A stretch of DNA of 60,298 nucleotides from a virus. Each line of letters opens with the position of its first letter. Position 1 is the first letter of the stretch. Shown here one piece after another: positions 42,702-50,615 of the stretch. A program made the position numbers and the translations under genes. The notes under the pieces were generated by a model. It saw only the letters and a list, made by a program, of their open reading frames with translations, ran no database searches and was not told the DNA's origin. The stretch lies in the IMG/VR virus record IMGVR_UViG_3300042549_007471, positions 1 through 60,298 of that record; one strand, 5' to 3'.

Positions 42702-43760
42702 ATGTTAGGAAATTATAGTTATCACGAAATTATAAGAAAGACGGTTATATCTTTTGGTACGCTTTTTAATAATATTTTAATCAAACACGAAGAGCAAGAT
42801 GGAACTGATTATAGTTTAATCAAAGTTCCCATTGCGTATGGACCAATACAGAAGTTTTTAGCAAGATTAGAACAGAAGCCAGACTTGAGAAAAAGAGTTG
42901 CATTGACTCTTCCTCGTATGTCTTTTGAATTAACTAGTATCAATTATGATGCAAGCAGAAAGGTATCTACGGTACAAACATTCAAAACATTAAATTCCGA
43001 GAATCAAAATAAAGCAATAAAAGTTTATATGCCAGTCCCATACAATTTGGGAATAAAATTAAGCATAATGGCAAAATATAATGATGATATGCTCCAAATT
43101 TTGGAGCAAATTTTGCCATTTTTCCAACCATCATTTAGTTTAACTATTGATTTAGTATCATCCATTGGAGAAAAAAAAGATGTTCCAATGATATTGGAAA
43201 ATATTCAAATGGAAGATAATTACGAAAGTGACTTTACCACAAGAAGAGTTTTAGTTTATACTCTAAATTTTGTTGCCAAAACTTATATTTTTGGACCAAT
43301 TGCAGATAGTACAGAAGGTTTAATTAAAAAAGTGCAAGTTGATTACTATACGGATACAAATATAAAAAATTCATCAAGACAGTTGAGATACACAGCAACA
43401 CCAAGAGCAATTAAAGATTACAATAATGATAATACAAATACACTAACAGAAGATATTAATGAGTATGTTACAAAAATTTCTGTTTCTGATGCTTCACTAC
43501 TGAGCGAAAATACTTACATTATGATAGAAAAAGAAGAATTACTCATTAAATCTATTGAAGGAAATGACTTAACAGTATTAAGGGGACAAGACGGAACAAC
43601 GGCAGTTCCGCATTTAATTAATTCTTCAATTGATGTAATAAATGCGGTTGATGATAGTTTAGTTGAACCAGAAGATGATTTTGGATTTAATGAAAGTTAT
43701 TTTGATTTTGGTGATGGAAAAATTTATAGTCCAACAAAAGGAATAGATGTATCATTATGA
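42702..43760 (+). CDS. 15: tail sheath stabiliser/terminator gp15 (352 aa)
   Basis: gp15 caps the sheath and tube at the head-proximal end. T4-like landmarks: the start MLGNYSYHEIIRKTVISFGT, LPRMSFELTSINYDASRK (T4 LPRINLHLVDFSYNA), YNDDMLQILEQILPFFQPSF (T4 YEDDMFQIVEQILPYFQPHF) and RRVLVYTLNFVAKTYIFGPI. ATG 42702 is used; a TTG at 42696 is in frame. A C-terminal extension of about 100 residues, beyond T4 gp15 (272), includes ILIKSIEGNDLTVLRGQDGT-style sequence common in cyanophage tail proteins. Confidence 0.9.
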   Translation: MLGNYSYHEIIRKTVISFGTLFNNILIKHEEQDGTDYSLIKVPIAYGPIQKFLARLEQKPDLRKRVALTLPRMSFELTSINYDASRKVSTVQTFKTLNSENQNKAIKVYMPVPYNLGIKLSIMAKYNDDMLQILEQILPFFQPSFSLTIDLVSSIGEKKDVPMILENIQMEDNYESDFTTRRVLVYTLNFVAKTYIFGPIADSTEGLIKKVQVDYYTDTNIKNSSRQLRYTATPRAIKDYNNDNTNTLTEDINEYVTKISVSDASLLSENTYIMIEKEELLIKSIEGNDLTVLRGQDGTTAVPHLINSSIDVINAVDDSLVEPEDDFGFNESYFDFGDGKIYSPTKGIDVSL

Positions 43761-44179
43761 CAAGTAAATTTGAAAATATAGACGAAGCATTAGAAATAGA
43801 AGCAACTTCTGTATCAAAAGAAATTGTAAAAAAATCAAAAGAAGCAATAGCAAGACCAATCTCTGGAGAAGAAAGTGATAAGGATTATGAATACACACGA
43901 GGAAATTTGTATTCATTGATTGAAAAGGGTCAAGAAGCAATTGATAGTATTATGGATTTAGCACAACAAAGTGATAGTCCAAGAGCATATGAAGTTGCAG
44001 GTCAATTAATTAAAAATGTTGGTGATGTGACTGATAAGTTAATTGATTTGCAGCATAAAATGAAAAAACTTAAAGAAGAAGATACTAGAGGTCCTTCTAC
44101 CGTTAATAACTCTGTTTTTATTGGTTCCACTGCGGATCTCCAAAAATTACTCAAACAAGGATTTGCCGACAATAAATAG
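43757..44179 (+). CDS. 16: small terminase subunit gp16 (140 aa)
   Basis: gp16 recognises the DNA concatemer and regulates gp17. Evidence is the position after gp15, the size near T4 gp16 (164) and a helical central coiled-coil region (NLYSLIEKGQEAIDSIMDLA, then VGDVTDKLIDLQHKMKKLKE). The C-terminus NNSVFIGSTADLQKLLKQGF is typical of this group. It starts in an ATGA overlap with gp15. Confidence 0.85.
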   Translation: MTSKFENIDEALEIEATSVSKEIVKKSKEAIARPISGEESDKDYEYTRGNLYSLIEKGQEAIDSIMDLAQQSDSPRAYEVAGQLIKNVGDVTDKLIDLQHKMKKLKEEDTRGPSTVNNSVFIGSTADLQKLLKQGFADNK

Positions 44180-44189
44180 TTCAAAAACT

Positions 44190-45368
44190 ATGAAAACTTT
44201 TTCACAATTTCTTTTAGAAGCAACTGACCCAAAGGGACCCATTAAGAAATATATGCCCTTAGAAGAGATTGCGAAAAAGCATAAAATCTCAATGAAAACT
44301 TTAAGTTCCCAATTAGAGATGGGTATTAAAGTAGAAAGTGAACATACTGGAAGCAAAAGAATGGCAAAAATGATTGCCCTTCAACACTTAGAAGAACTGC
44401 CCGATTATTATACAAGATTGAAGAAAGCAGAAAAAATTAAAGAAGAAACTGCATCTGGAGATGAAACTCTTGGGGATTGGTTTAGGAAATCCGACGCAAT
44501 AGACCCCAAAACTGGAAGAAAAGTTCCGGGGTGGCGTCAGATTGGTGGACCATTTGCTGGTGCTCCTTGTGCTCGTCAACCTGGACAAACTTCTACTCCA
44601 AAATGCGGAAGTTCCAAGATGGCAGCAAACTTATCAGATGAAGAAGAGGATAAAGCATTTAGAAGAAAAAATAAAAAAGATCCAAATCAACCACAAAAAT
44701 CTGGTTCTGCAAAACCAACTAATGTTGCAACAGAAGAAACTATTATTGAGAAAAAAGATGCTTGCTACCATAAAGTAAAATCTAGATATAGGGTTTGGCC
44801 TTCTGCTTATGCTTCTGGTGCTTTGGTTAAGTGCCGTAAGGTTGGTGCAGATAGTTGGGGAACAAAAACAGAAAGTACTGATGCTCTTGCATATGATTGG
44901 GATGGACCAATATATCAAGGGGAAAAGAGATATTGTCCCAACTGCCAAAAGATGGAATATATGAAAGAGTGCAAATATGGTCCAAAGTATTGGTTGTTAT
45001 ATTCTTCTGCAGTTGAACCGACATTTCCCACGATTCAAATTTATAATAAAAAATATGACCCAAATAGACCCCATCCAGCAAATGAGGAAGTAAAATATAA
45101 TTACTCTGACAATAAAATAAAAAATATCCGAGAAATATATACTAGAATACAATCAAGAGGTTCAACTTATACTATAATTTTTAATTGGAGAGGAAGATCT
45201 CTTTCATCTCAAATGTTTTTCCCCCAATTCACTAGACCATCAAAACCACAGGTGACTTATGAACTGAGAAAAATATACCCAGGTGCTATTGTTTTAACTT
45301 TCAACCCTGCACCAAAAGACCCGACAAAACCTTTATTATTTACAGGAGAATTAGATGGATCCAGATAA
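44190..45368 (+). CDS. probable capsid-targeted zinc-ribbon protein (392 aa)
   Basis: The N-terminus MKTFSQFLLEA closely matches the T4 capsid-targeting peptide MKTYQEFIAEA of internal head proteins, including a gp21-type cleavage site (L-L-E before Ala). This also supports ATG 44190 over longer in-frame starts. Following modules: residues about 22-75 (PLEEIAKKHKISMKTLSSQL, then GIKVESEHTGSKRMAKMIAL), DUF5661-like; residues about 90-165 (GWRQIGGPFAGAPCARQPGQ), DUF5872-like; KVKSRYRVWPSAYASGALVK CRKVG; a zinc ribbon YCPNCQKMEYMKEC; and a C-terminal domain with YTIIFNWRGRSLSSQMFFPQ. It sits between the two terminase genes, which are adjacent in T4. It may be packaged and injected with the DNA. 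Confidence 0.65.
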   Translation: MKTFSQFLLEATDPKGPIKKYMPLEEIAKKHKISMKTLSSQLEMGIKVESEHTGSKRMAKMIALQHLEELPDYYTRLKKAEKIKEETASGDETLGDWFRKSDAIDPKTGRKVPGWRQIGGPFAGAPCARQPGQTSTPKCGSSKMAANLSDEEEDKAFRRKNKKDPNQPQKSGSAKPTNVATEETIIEKKDACYHKVKSRYRVWPSAYASGALVKCRKVGADSWGTKTESTDALAYDWDGPIYQGEKRYCPNCQKMEYMKECKYGPKYWLLYSSAVEPTFPTIQIYNKKYDPNRPHPANEEVKYNYSDNKIKNIREIYTRIQSRGSTYTIIFNWRGRSLSSQMFFPQFTRPSKPQVTYELRKIYPGAIVLTFNPAPKDPTKPLLFTGELDGSR

Positions 45369-45543
45369 AATTATTCTTGATTGTTTATCTAAAAATTTTG
45401 AATATGAAAGGATTTCAAGAGAATTAGATACTTGCGAAAATATAGAACAAGTAAAAGATATAGCAAAATCATTTGTTAAATTATATTTGAAGCAACAAGA
45501 AGTTATGACACAAATTGGTATAATTGATGGAAAAACATTATAA
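45355..45543 (+). CDS. small acidic hypothetical protein (62 aa)
   Basis: ATG 45355 overlaps the previous gene by 14 bases and the gp17 start by 17. The helical sequence (DKIILDCLSKNFEYERISRE, then VKDIAKSFVKLYLKQQEVMT) resembles small cyanophage proteins found next to gp17. Role unknown; tight overlap with the terminase suggests co-regulation. Confidence 0.7.
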   Translation: MDPDKIILDCLSKNFEYERISRELDTCENIEQVKDIAKSFVKLYLKQQEVMTQIGIIDGKTL

Positions 45544-47173
45544 GGGAAATCCCAATCTAAAAGCAGAAAATGTTCAAATTGAATTTACGACAGAACAAAT
45601 TCAAGAATACTTAAAATGCAAAAGTGACCCAATTCATTTTGCAAAAAATTATGTAAGAATTGTCTCTCTTGATCACGGATTAGTTCCGTTTGATATGTAT
45701 GATTTTCAAGAAGAATTGATTACAAACTTTCATGAGAATAGATTTAATATTGCAAAATTACCAAGGCAAACAGGTAAATCTACGACTGTTGTTTCATATT
45801 TGTTGCATTATGCTCTCTTCAATGACAACATAAGAATCGCAATTCTAGCAAACAAAGCAGAAACTGCAAGAGAACTTTTAGGTAGATTGCAATTATCTTA
45901 TGAAAATTTACCAAAGTGGTTGCAGCAGGGTGTTGGTTCTTGGAATAAAGGTTCGTTGGAACTTGAAAATGGTTCCAAAATTGTAGCAGCATCTACCTCA
46001 TCTTCTGCTGTCCGAGGAAACTCTTTTAATATTATTTTCTTGGACGAATTTGCATTCATTCCAAATCATATTGCAGAGCAGTTCTTCTCTTCTGTGTATC
46101 CTACTATTTCTTCGGGACAGAGTACAAAGGTTATTATCATCTCAACTCCAAATGGGATGAATATGTTTTATAAACTTTGGCACGATGCAGAAAGAGGAAA
46201 GAATGGTTATGTTCCACTAGAAGTCCATTGGTCTGCGGTGCCTGGAAGAGATGCAGAGTGGAAACGGCAAACAATTGCGAATACTTCCGAAAGACAATTC
46301 ACACAAGAGTTTGAGTGCGAATTTTTGGGGTCTGTTGATACTTTGATTACTCCATCAAAACTTAGAATGATGGTTTATGATGATCCATTAACCAGAAATA
46401 AAGGATTGGATGTTTATGAAGAACCACAAGAAAAAAATACTTATTTAATGACTGTAGATGTTTCTCGTGGAATGAGTAATGACTATTCTGCATTTATTGT
46501 ATTTGATATTAGTCAATTCCCATATAAGGTAGTCGCAAAATATAGAAATAATGAAATTAAACCTATGCTTTTTCCAAATATCATTCACGAAGTCGCAAAA
46601 GCTTATAATAAAGCATTTGTCCTCACTGAAGTAAATGATATCGGGGAACAGGTATCAAGTATTTTGCATTTTGATTTAGAATATGACAATATTTTGATGT
46701 GCTCTATGAGAGGTCGTGCAGGTCAATTGGTTGGTCAAGGATTTTCCGGAAAGAAAACTCAATTGGGAATTAAAATGTCCAAAACCGTCAAAAAAGTTGG
46801 ATGTTCAAACTTAAAAACAATCATTGAAGATGATAAATTATTAATAAAAGATTATGATATTATTAGTGAATTGACAACTTTTATTCAAAAAAGTCAATCT
46901 TTTGAGGCAGAAGAAGGTTGCAATGATGACCTTGCGATGTGTCTTGTAATTTTTGCTTGGTTGGTCGTTCAGGACTATTTTAAAGAGATGACTGACAACG
47001 ATGTTCGTAAAAGAATTTACGAAGATCAAAGGGATCAAATAGAACAAGATATGGCACCATTTGGATTTTTATCAGATGGATTAAGTGAAGAAACTTCTTT
47101 TGTTGATGAAGATGGAGATAGATGGCATTTGGACGAATATGGAGATAGATCATATATGTGGGAATACAGATAA
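45527..47173 (+). CDS. 17: large terminase subunit gp17 (548 aa)
   Basis: gp17 is the ATP-driven packaging motor and headful nuclease. Walker A PRQTGKST lies at residues 79-86 and Walker B IIFLDEF with D173-E174. The coupling segment IIISTPNGMNMFYKLWHDAE follows. The RNase H-like nuclease site is visible as D311 (MTVDVSRGMSNDYSAF), E368 (VLTEVNDIGEQ) and D467/D468 (GCNDDLAMCL), equivalent to D401, E458 and D542 of T4. ATG 45527 is chosen over the adjacent TTG 45524. Slightly shorter than T4 gp17 (610). Confidence 0.95.
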   Translation: MEKHYKGNPNLKAENVQIEFTTEQIQEYLKCKSDPIHFAKNYVRIVSLDHGLVPFDMYDFQEELITNFHENRFNIAKLPRQTGKSTTVVSYLLHYALFNDNIRIAILANKAETARELLGRLQLSYENLPKWLQQGVGSWNKGSLELENGSKIVAASTSSSAVRGNSFNIIFLDEFAFIPNHIAEQFFSSVYPTISSGQSTKVIIISTPNGMNMFYKLWHDAERGKNGYVPLEVHWSAVPGRDAEWKRQTIANTSERQFTQEFECEFLGSVDTLITPSKLRMMVYDDPLTRNKGLDVYEEPQEKNTYLMTVDVSRGMSNDYSAFIVFDISQFPYKVVAKYRNNEIKPMLFPNIIHEVAKAYNKAFVLTEVNDIGEQVSSILHFDLEYDNILMCSMRGRAGQLVGQGFSGKKTQLGIKMSKTVKKVGCSNLKTIIEDDKLLIKDYDIISELTTFIQKSQSFEAEEGCNDDLAMCLVIFAWLVVQDYFKEMTDNDVRKRIYEDQRDQIEQDMAPFGFLSDGLSEETSFVDEDGDRWHLDEYGDRSYMWEYR

Positions 47174-47404
47174 ATGAATATAAGTGACCAATTTGAATTA
47201 GAGCACTTATTTTTAACAGAGAGAAAATGCAGAGTATGTAAAGAAATAAAAGATTTAATTGATGGTTTTTATTTAACTCGCAAAGGAAGGGGGGACATAC
47301 CGTCAGCATATTCATATGAATGTAAAAATTGTACAGTAAAAAGAATTATACAAAGTAGGAAAAAAATTAGAAATATACCAAATTGGGAATATCCAGATTG
47401 GTAA
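47174..47404 (+). CDS. small zinc-ribbon protein (76 aa)
   Basis: ATG 47174 directly follows the gp17 stop. Two cysteine pairs (CRVC at about 19-22 and CKNC at about 49-52) bracket a FYLTRKGRG stretch. This matches the zinc-binding part of HNH or endonuclease VII-like proteins (pattern CxxC, FY, CKxC), but the catalytic His-Asn-His is missing. It may be a stand-alone DNA-binding module or a remnant of a homing endonuclease. Confidence 0.65.
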   Translation: MNISDQFELEHLFLTERKCRVCKEIKDLIDGFYLTRKGRGDIPSAYSYECKNCTVKRIIQSRKKIRNIPNWEYPDW

Positions 47405-47442
47405 TGTTCACGGGTGGTTTCCCCATTGTAACGTATCTAATT

Positions 47443-47450
47443 TATAAATA
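47443..47450 (+). promoter_or_regulatory. T4-type late promoter (TATAAATA)
   Basis: Exact TATAAATA in the non-coding leader of gp18, 39 bases before ATG 47489. In T4 this box is read by the gp55 sigma factor. Confidence 0.75.
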
Positions 47451-47462
47451 CTTCTAGGCAAA

Positions 47463-47498
47463 ATGAACTTCTTAACGAGGGGAAACAAATGGCGTTAA
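47463..47498 (+). other. possible 11-codon upstream frame overlapping the gp18 start
   Basis: ATG 47463 opens a frame (MNFLTRGNKWR) that stops at 47496-47498, inside the gp18 start region. The GAGGGG ribosome binding site of gp18 lies inside it. It could couple or tune gp18 translation, or be chance. Confidence 0.35.
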
Positions 47499-49885
47499 AT
47501 TTAGTATCACCTGGCGTCAAAATTAGAGAAGTTGACTTAACTGTTGGTGGAATTACAGCTGGGTCAAATCAGGTGGGTGCTATTGCCGGACCTTTCCAAA
47601 AAGGTCCTGTCAATCAACCTATTTTAATTGAAACTGAAAATGATTTACTTAATGTTTTTGGAAAACCGATTTCTTCAGATTCTCAATATGAATATTGGTT
47701 GAGTGCATCATCTTTTCTTTCTTATGGTGGAATTCTAAGAGTTGTAAGATGTGATGGTGACAATTTAAAAACAGCAAATGCTGGGGTTTCATCAACATCA
47801 GCAAATTTAAAAATTGAATCATTAGAAGATTATGATACTGAGCATACTTCGGACACTGATTGGTATTGGGCATCAAGAAATCCAGGTTCTTGGGCAAACA
47901 AATTAAAAGTTTGTATTGTTGATAGTCTTGCAGACCAAAGGATTTCAATTGCTACTACTGGTCTTGCTGTTGGTTATGGAGTTAGTACATCATACACAAG
48001 AGGATTTGCTGGTATAGGAACTACCTCATCGGAAACTGGAGTTTTAAAAGGAATTATCACACAAGTTAATGTTGGTTCAATAGACGTAAAAATTCTCAGC
48101 AAAAATGTTGGTGGAGTTGATAGTGAAGTTTCTTATCAACAAGGTGGTACATACGAATTTAAGTCTTCAGATTCCATAGGAATTAATAGTGGAGGAACTC
48201 TCGTTAGAGTCAATTCATCAACAGTTACTAATATTTCTGCTGTAGTTGCAACTGCTTCATCCATTGTTCTTCCTGGTCCTAGTGTTACTGGTTCAACACC
48301 ATTTGCAAGTGCTGGTTATTCAGTTGGACAAGTTGTAAGAACAGTTGCAGATAATGGAGTGCAAGTTCCACTTACTGCAATTGTTGGTTTTGGAACCACT
48401 AATGTTAATGGTTTGCAACAAGATACTTTACTTTTAGCAAGTAATTCTCCAGCTTCCAGTGGAACAACAACAATTGGTGTATTTAATGCAACCACAACTA
48501 TATCTGCCCCTTCAGATTGGTATGATCAACAAACTCTTGGATTGACAAATTCAACTGTTTATTGGAAAAATATTGCACCAAGACCAGGAACATCTCAATA
48601 TGCAGCAGAACGAAGTGCAAAAAATGACGAAATCAATATTGTTGTTGTAGATGATACTGGAGCAGTCACTAGTTCAGTTGGAAATATTTTAGAAAAATAC
48701 CAAAGAGTTTCTAAAGCATCTGATGGTAAAATTTCTCCAAATCAAGCAATTTATTATAAAGATATCATTAGAGAACAATCTCAATATATTTTTGCAGGCA
48801 TTGCATCAACTGGTGTTAAAACTAAATTCTCTACTTTATCTGGATATTCTGCAGCAACTGACACTACTTGGGGATTAGAGGCACAAGGAAATACATTCAA
48901 TTGTGTTGGAGCAAAAACTTACGAATTATCTGGTGGAGCAGATTATTCCGGTGTAACTAATAATGTTGGTGGTTATTCTGCAAGTTTATCAAATGTAATT
49001 ACTGCTTATAGAAAATTTACAAATCCAGCAGAATACTCTATTGATTATTTAATTAGTGGTCCTTCAGGTGGAACAACAATTTATGATTCACAAGCAAAGG
49101 CAAATGAGTTAATTGCAATTGCAGATTTACGTAAAGATTGTATTGCAGTTATTTCTCCACATAGAAGTGGAGTGGTTAATATTTCAAACTCAGAAACTCA
49201 AACTAATAATATAATTGAATTTTTTGGTCCATTGTCATCATCTTCTTATGCTGTATTTGATAGTGGTTACAAATACACTTATGATAGATTCAACGGCACA
49301 TTTAGATACATCCCTTGTAATGCTGATATTGCTGGATTGATGGCAAGAACTTCTAATAATTCTTTCCCTTGGTATTCACCTGCAGGATCAAGCAGAGGAA
49401 CAATTAATAATGCAACTAAACTTGCATATAATCCATCACAAGAACAAAGAGATAGACTATACACAACAAGAATCAATCCAATTATATTCTCCCAAGGTGC
49501 TGGAATTATTCTTTTTGGAGATAAAACTGCTTTATCTTATGCTTCTGCGTTTGATAGAATTAACGTTCGTCGTCTATTCTTAACCATTGAAAGGGCAATT
49601 GAAAGAGCAGCAAGAGCACAACTCTTTGAATTCAATGATTTGATTACTAGATCAAACTTTGTTAATATTGTTGAACCATATCTTCGTGACGTAAAAGCAA
49701 AAAGAGGTGTTTCTGATTATGTTGTAATTTGCGATGAAACTAACAATACTCCAGACATTATTGACTCCAATCAGTTTAAAGCTGACATTTATGTCAAACC
49801 AGCAAGAAGTATTAACTTCATTGGACTGACTTTTGTTGCTACTCGCACTGGAGTTAGTTTTGAAGAAGTTATCGGTACTGTTTAA
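47489..49885 (+). CDS. 18: tail sheath protein gp18 (798 aa)
   Basis: gp18 forms the contractile sheath. Landmarks: SPGVKIREVDLTVGGITAGS at the start, IAGPFQKGPVNQPILIETEN, SSFLSYGGILRVVRC, and the conserved C-terminal domain RINVRRLFLTIERAIERAAR with YVKPARSINFIGLTFVATRT at the end. Longer than T4 gp18 (659) because of surface insertions. A GAGGGG ribosome binding site and an exact late promoter precede it, fitting heavy late expression. Confidence 0.95.
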   Translation: MALNLVSPGVKIREVDLTVGGITAGSNQVGAIAGPFQKGPVNQPILIETENDLLNVFGKPISSDSQYEYWLSASSFLSYGGILRVVRCDGDNLKTANAGVSSTSANLKIESLEDYDTEHTSDTDWYWASRNPGSWANKLKVCIVDSLADQRISIATTGLAVGYGVSTSYTRGFAGIGTTSSETGVLKGIITQVNVGSIDVKILSKNVGGVDSEVSYQQGGTYEFKSSDSIGINSGGTLVRVNSSTVTNISAVVATASSIVLPGPSVTGSTPFASAGYSVGQVVRTVADNGVQVPLTAIVGFGTTNVNGLQQDTLLLASNSPASSGTTTIGVFNATTTISAPSDWYDQQTLGLTNSTVYWKNIAPRPGTSQYAAERSAKNDEINIVVVDDTGAVTSSVGNILEKYQRVSKASDGKISPNQAIYYKDIIREQSQYIFAGIASTGVKTKFSTLSGYSAATDTTWGLEAQGNTFNCVGAKTYELSGGADYSGVTNNVGGYSASLSNVITAYRKFTNPAEYSIDYLISGPSGGTTIYDSQAKANELIAIADLRKDCIAVISPHRSGVVNISNSETQTNNIIEFFGPLSSSSYAVFDSGYKYTYDRFNGTFRYIPCNADIAGLMARTSNNSFPWYSPAGSSRGTINNATKLAYNPSQEQRDRLYTTRINPIIFSQGAGIILFGDKTALSYASAFDRINVRRLFLTIERAIERAARAQLFEFNDLITRSNFVNIVEPYLRDVKAKRGVSDYVVICDETNNTPDIIDSNQFKADIYVKPARSINFIGLTFVATRTGVSFEEVIGTV

Positions 49886-49904
49886 TTAAAAGAGGTAAAA
49901 ATCA

Positions 49905-50579
49905 ATGGCAAAAGAAACAATTTTCCCATCAGTAAGAACTTTAAATGATTTTAAGAGCAGACTAACTGGAGGTGGAGCAAGACCTAATCTTTTTGAATGT
50001 GTAATTAATTTTCCAAGTGCTGCCCTTCCTAGTAATATTGACGCAAATGCATTACAAGAAAAAACTAGATTTCTTGTAAAGGCAGCAAATTTACCTGCTT
50101 CAACTTTGAGTGTAATTGATATTCCATTCAGAGGAAGAAATTTAAAAATTGCTGGTGACAGAACATTTGATCCTTGGACTATTACAGTAATAAATGACAC
50201 TGATTTTGTAATCAGAAATGCATTTGAAAGATGGATGAATTTTATCAACAAACACGAAGATAATTCTGGACAAATTAGTCCAGTTGAATATCAAACAAAT
50301 ATGAAAGTACATCAACTTGGAAGAGCAATAGTTGGAAAAGATATGAGTAGTAATACGAAAATTCCGCATTTAAAGTCATATGAATTTTATGGGACATTTC
50401 CAACTTCAATTAGTGCAATTGATTTGTCTTATGATTCAACAGATGTAATTCAAGAGTTTACTGTAGATTTACAGGTTCAGTGGTGGGATGCCCTTGACGG
50501 AGAAACTCAAGATAGTATTCTTGGATCTGGAAATCAAGAAGAATTTAACTCCACTTCAGTAAGCACTGGAATTTTCTGA
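49905..50579 (+). CDS. 19: tail tube protein gp19 (224 aa)
   Basis: gp19 stacks into the inner tail tube. Diagnostic sequence: ARPNLFECVINFP, KTRFLVKAANLPASTLSVID, IPFRGRNLKIAGDRTFDPWT and the end FTVDLQVQWWDALDGETQDS. T4 gp19 has 163 residues; cyanophage versions are longer. AAAGAGGT upstream of ATG 49905 is a strong ribosome binding site, shared with gp23. Confidence 0.93.
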   Translation: MAKETIFPSVRTLNDFKSRLTGGGARPNLFECVINFPSAALPSNIDANALQEKTRFLVKAANLPASTLSVIDIPFRGRNLKIAGDRTFDPWTITVINDTDFVIRNAFERWMNFINKHEDNSGQISPVEYQTNMKVHQLGRAIVGKDMSSNTKIPHLKSYEFYGTFPTSISAIDLSYDSTDVIQEFTVDLQVQWWDALDGETQDSILGSGNQEEFNSTSVSTGIF

Positions 50580-50583
50580 ACTA

Positions 50584-50591
50584 TCTAAATA
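50584..50591 (+). promoter_or_regulatory. late-promoter-like box (TCTAAATA)
   Basis: One mismatch from TATAAATA, 25 bases before the gp20 start at 50616. Confidence 0.5.
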
Positions 50592-50615
50592 ATAGATATA
50601 GACTCAATTATTACT

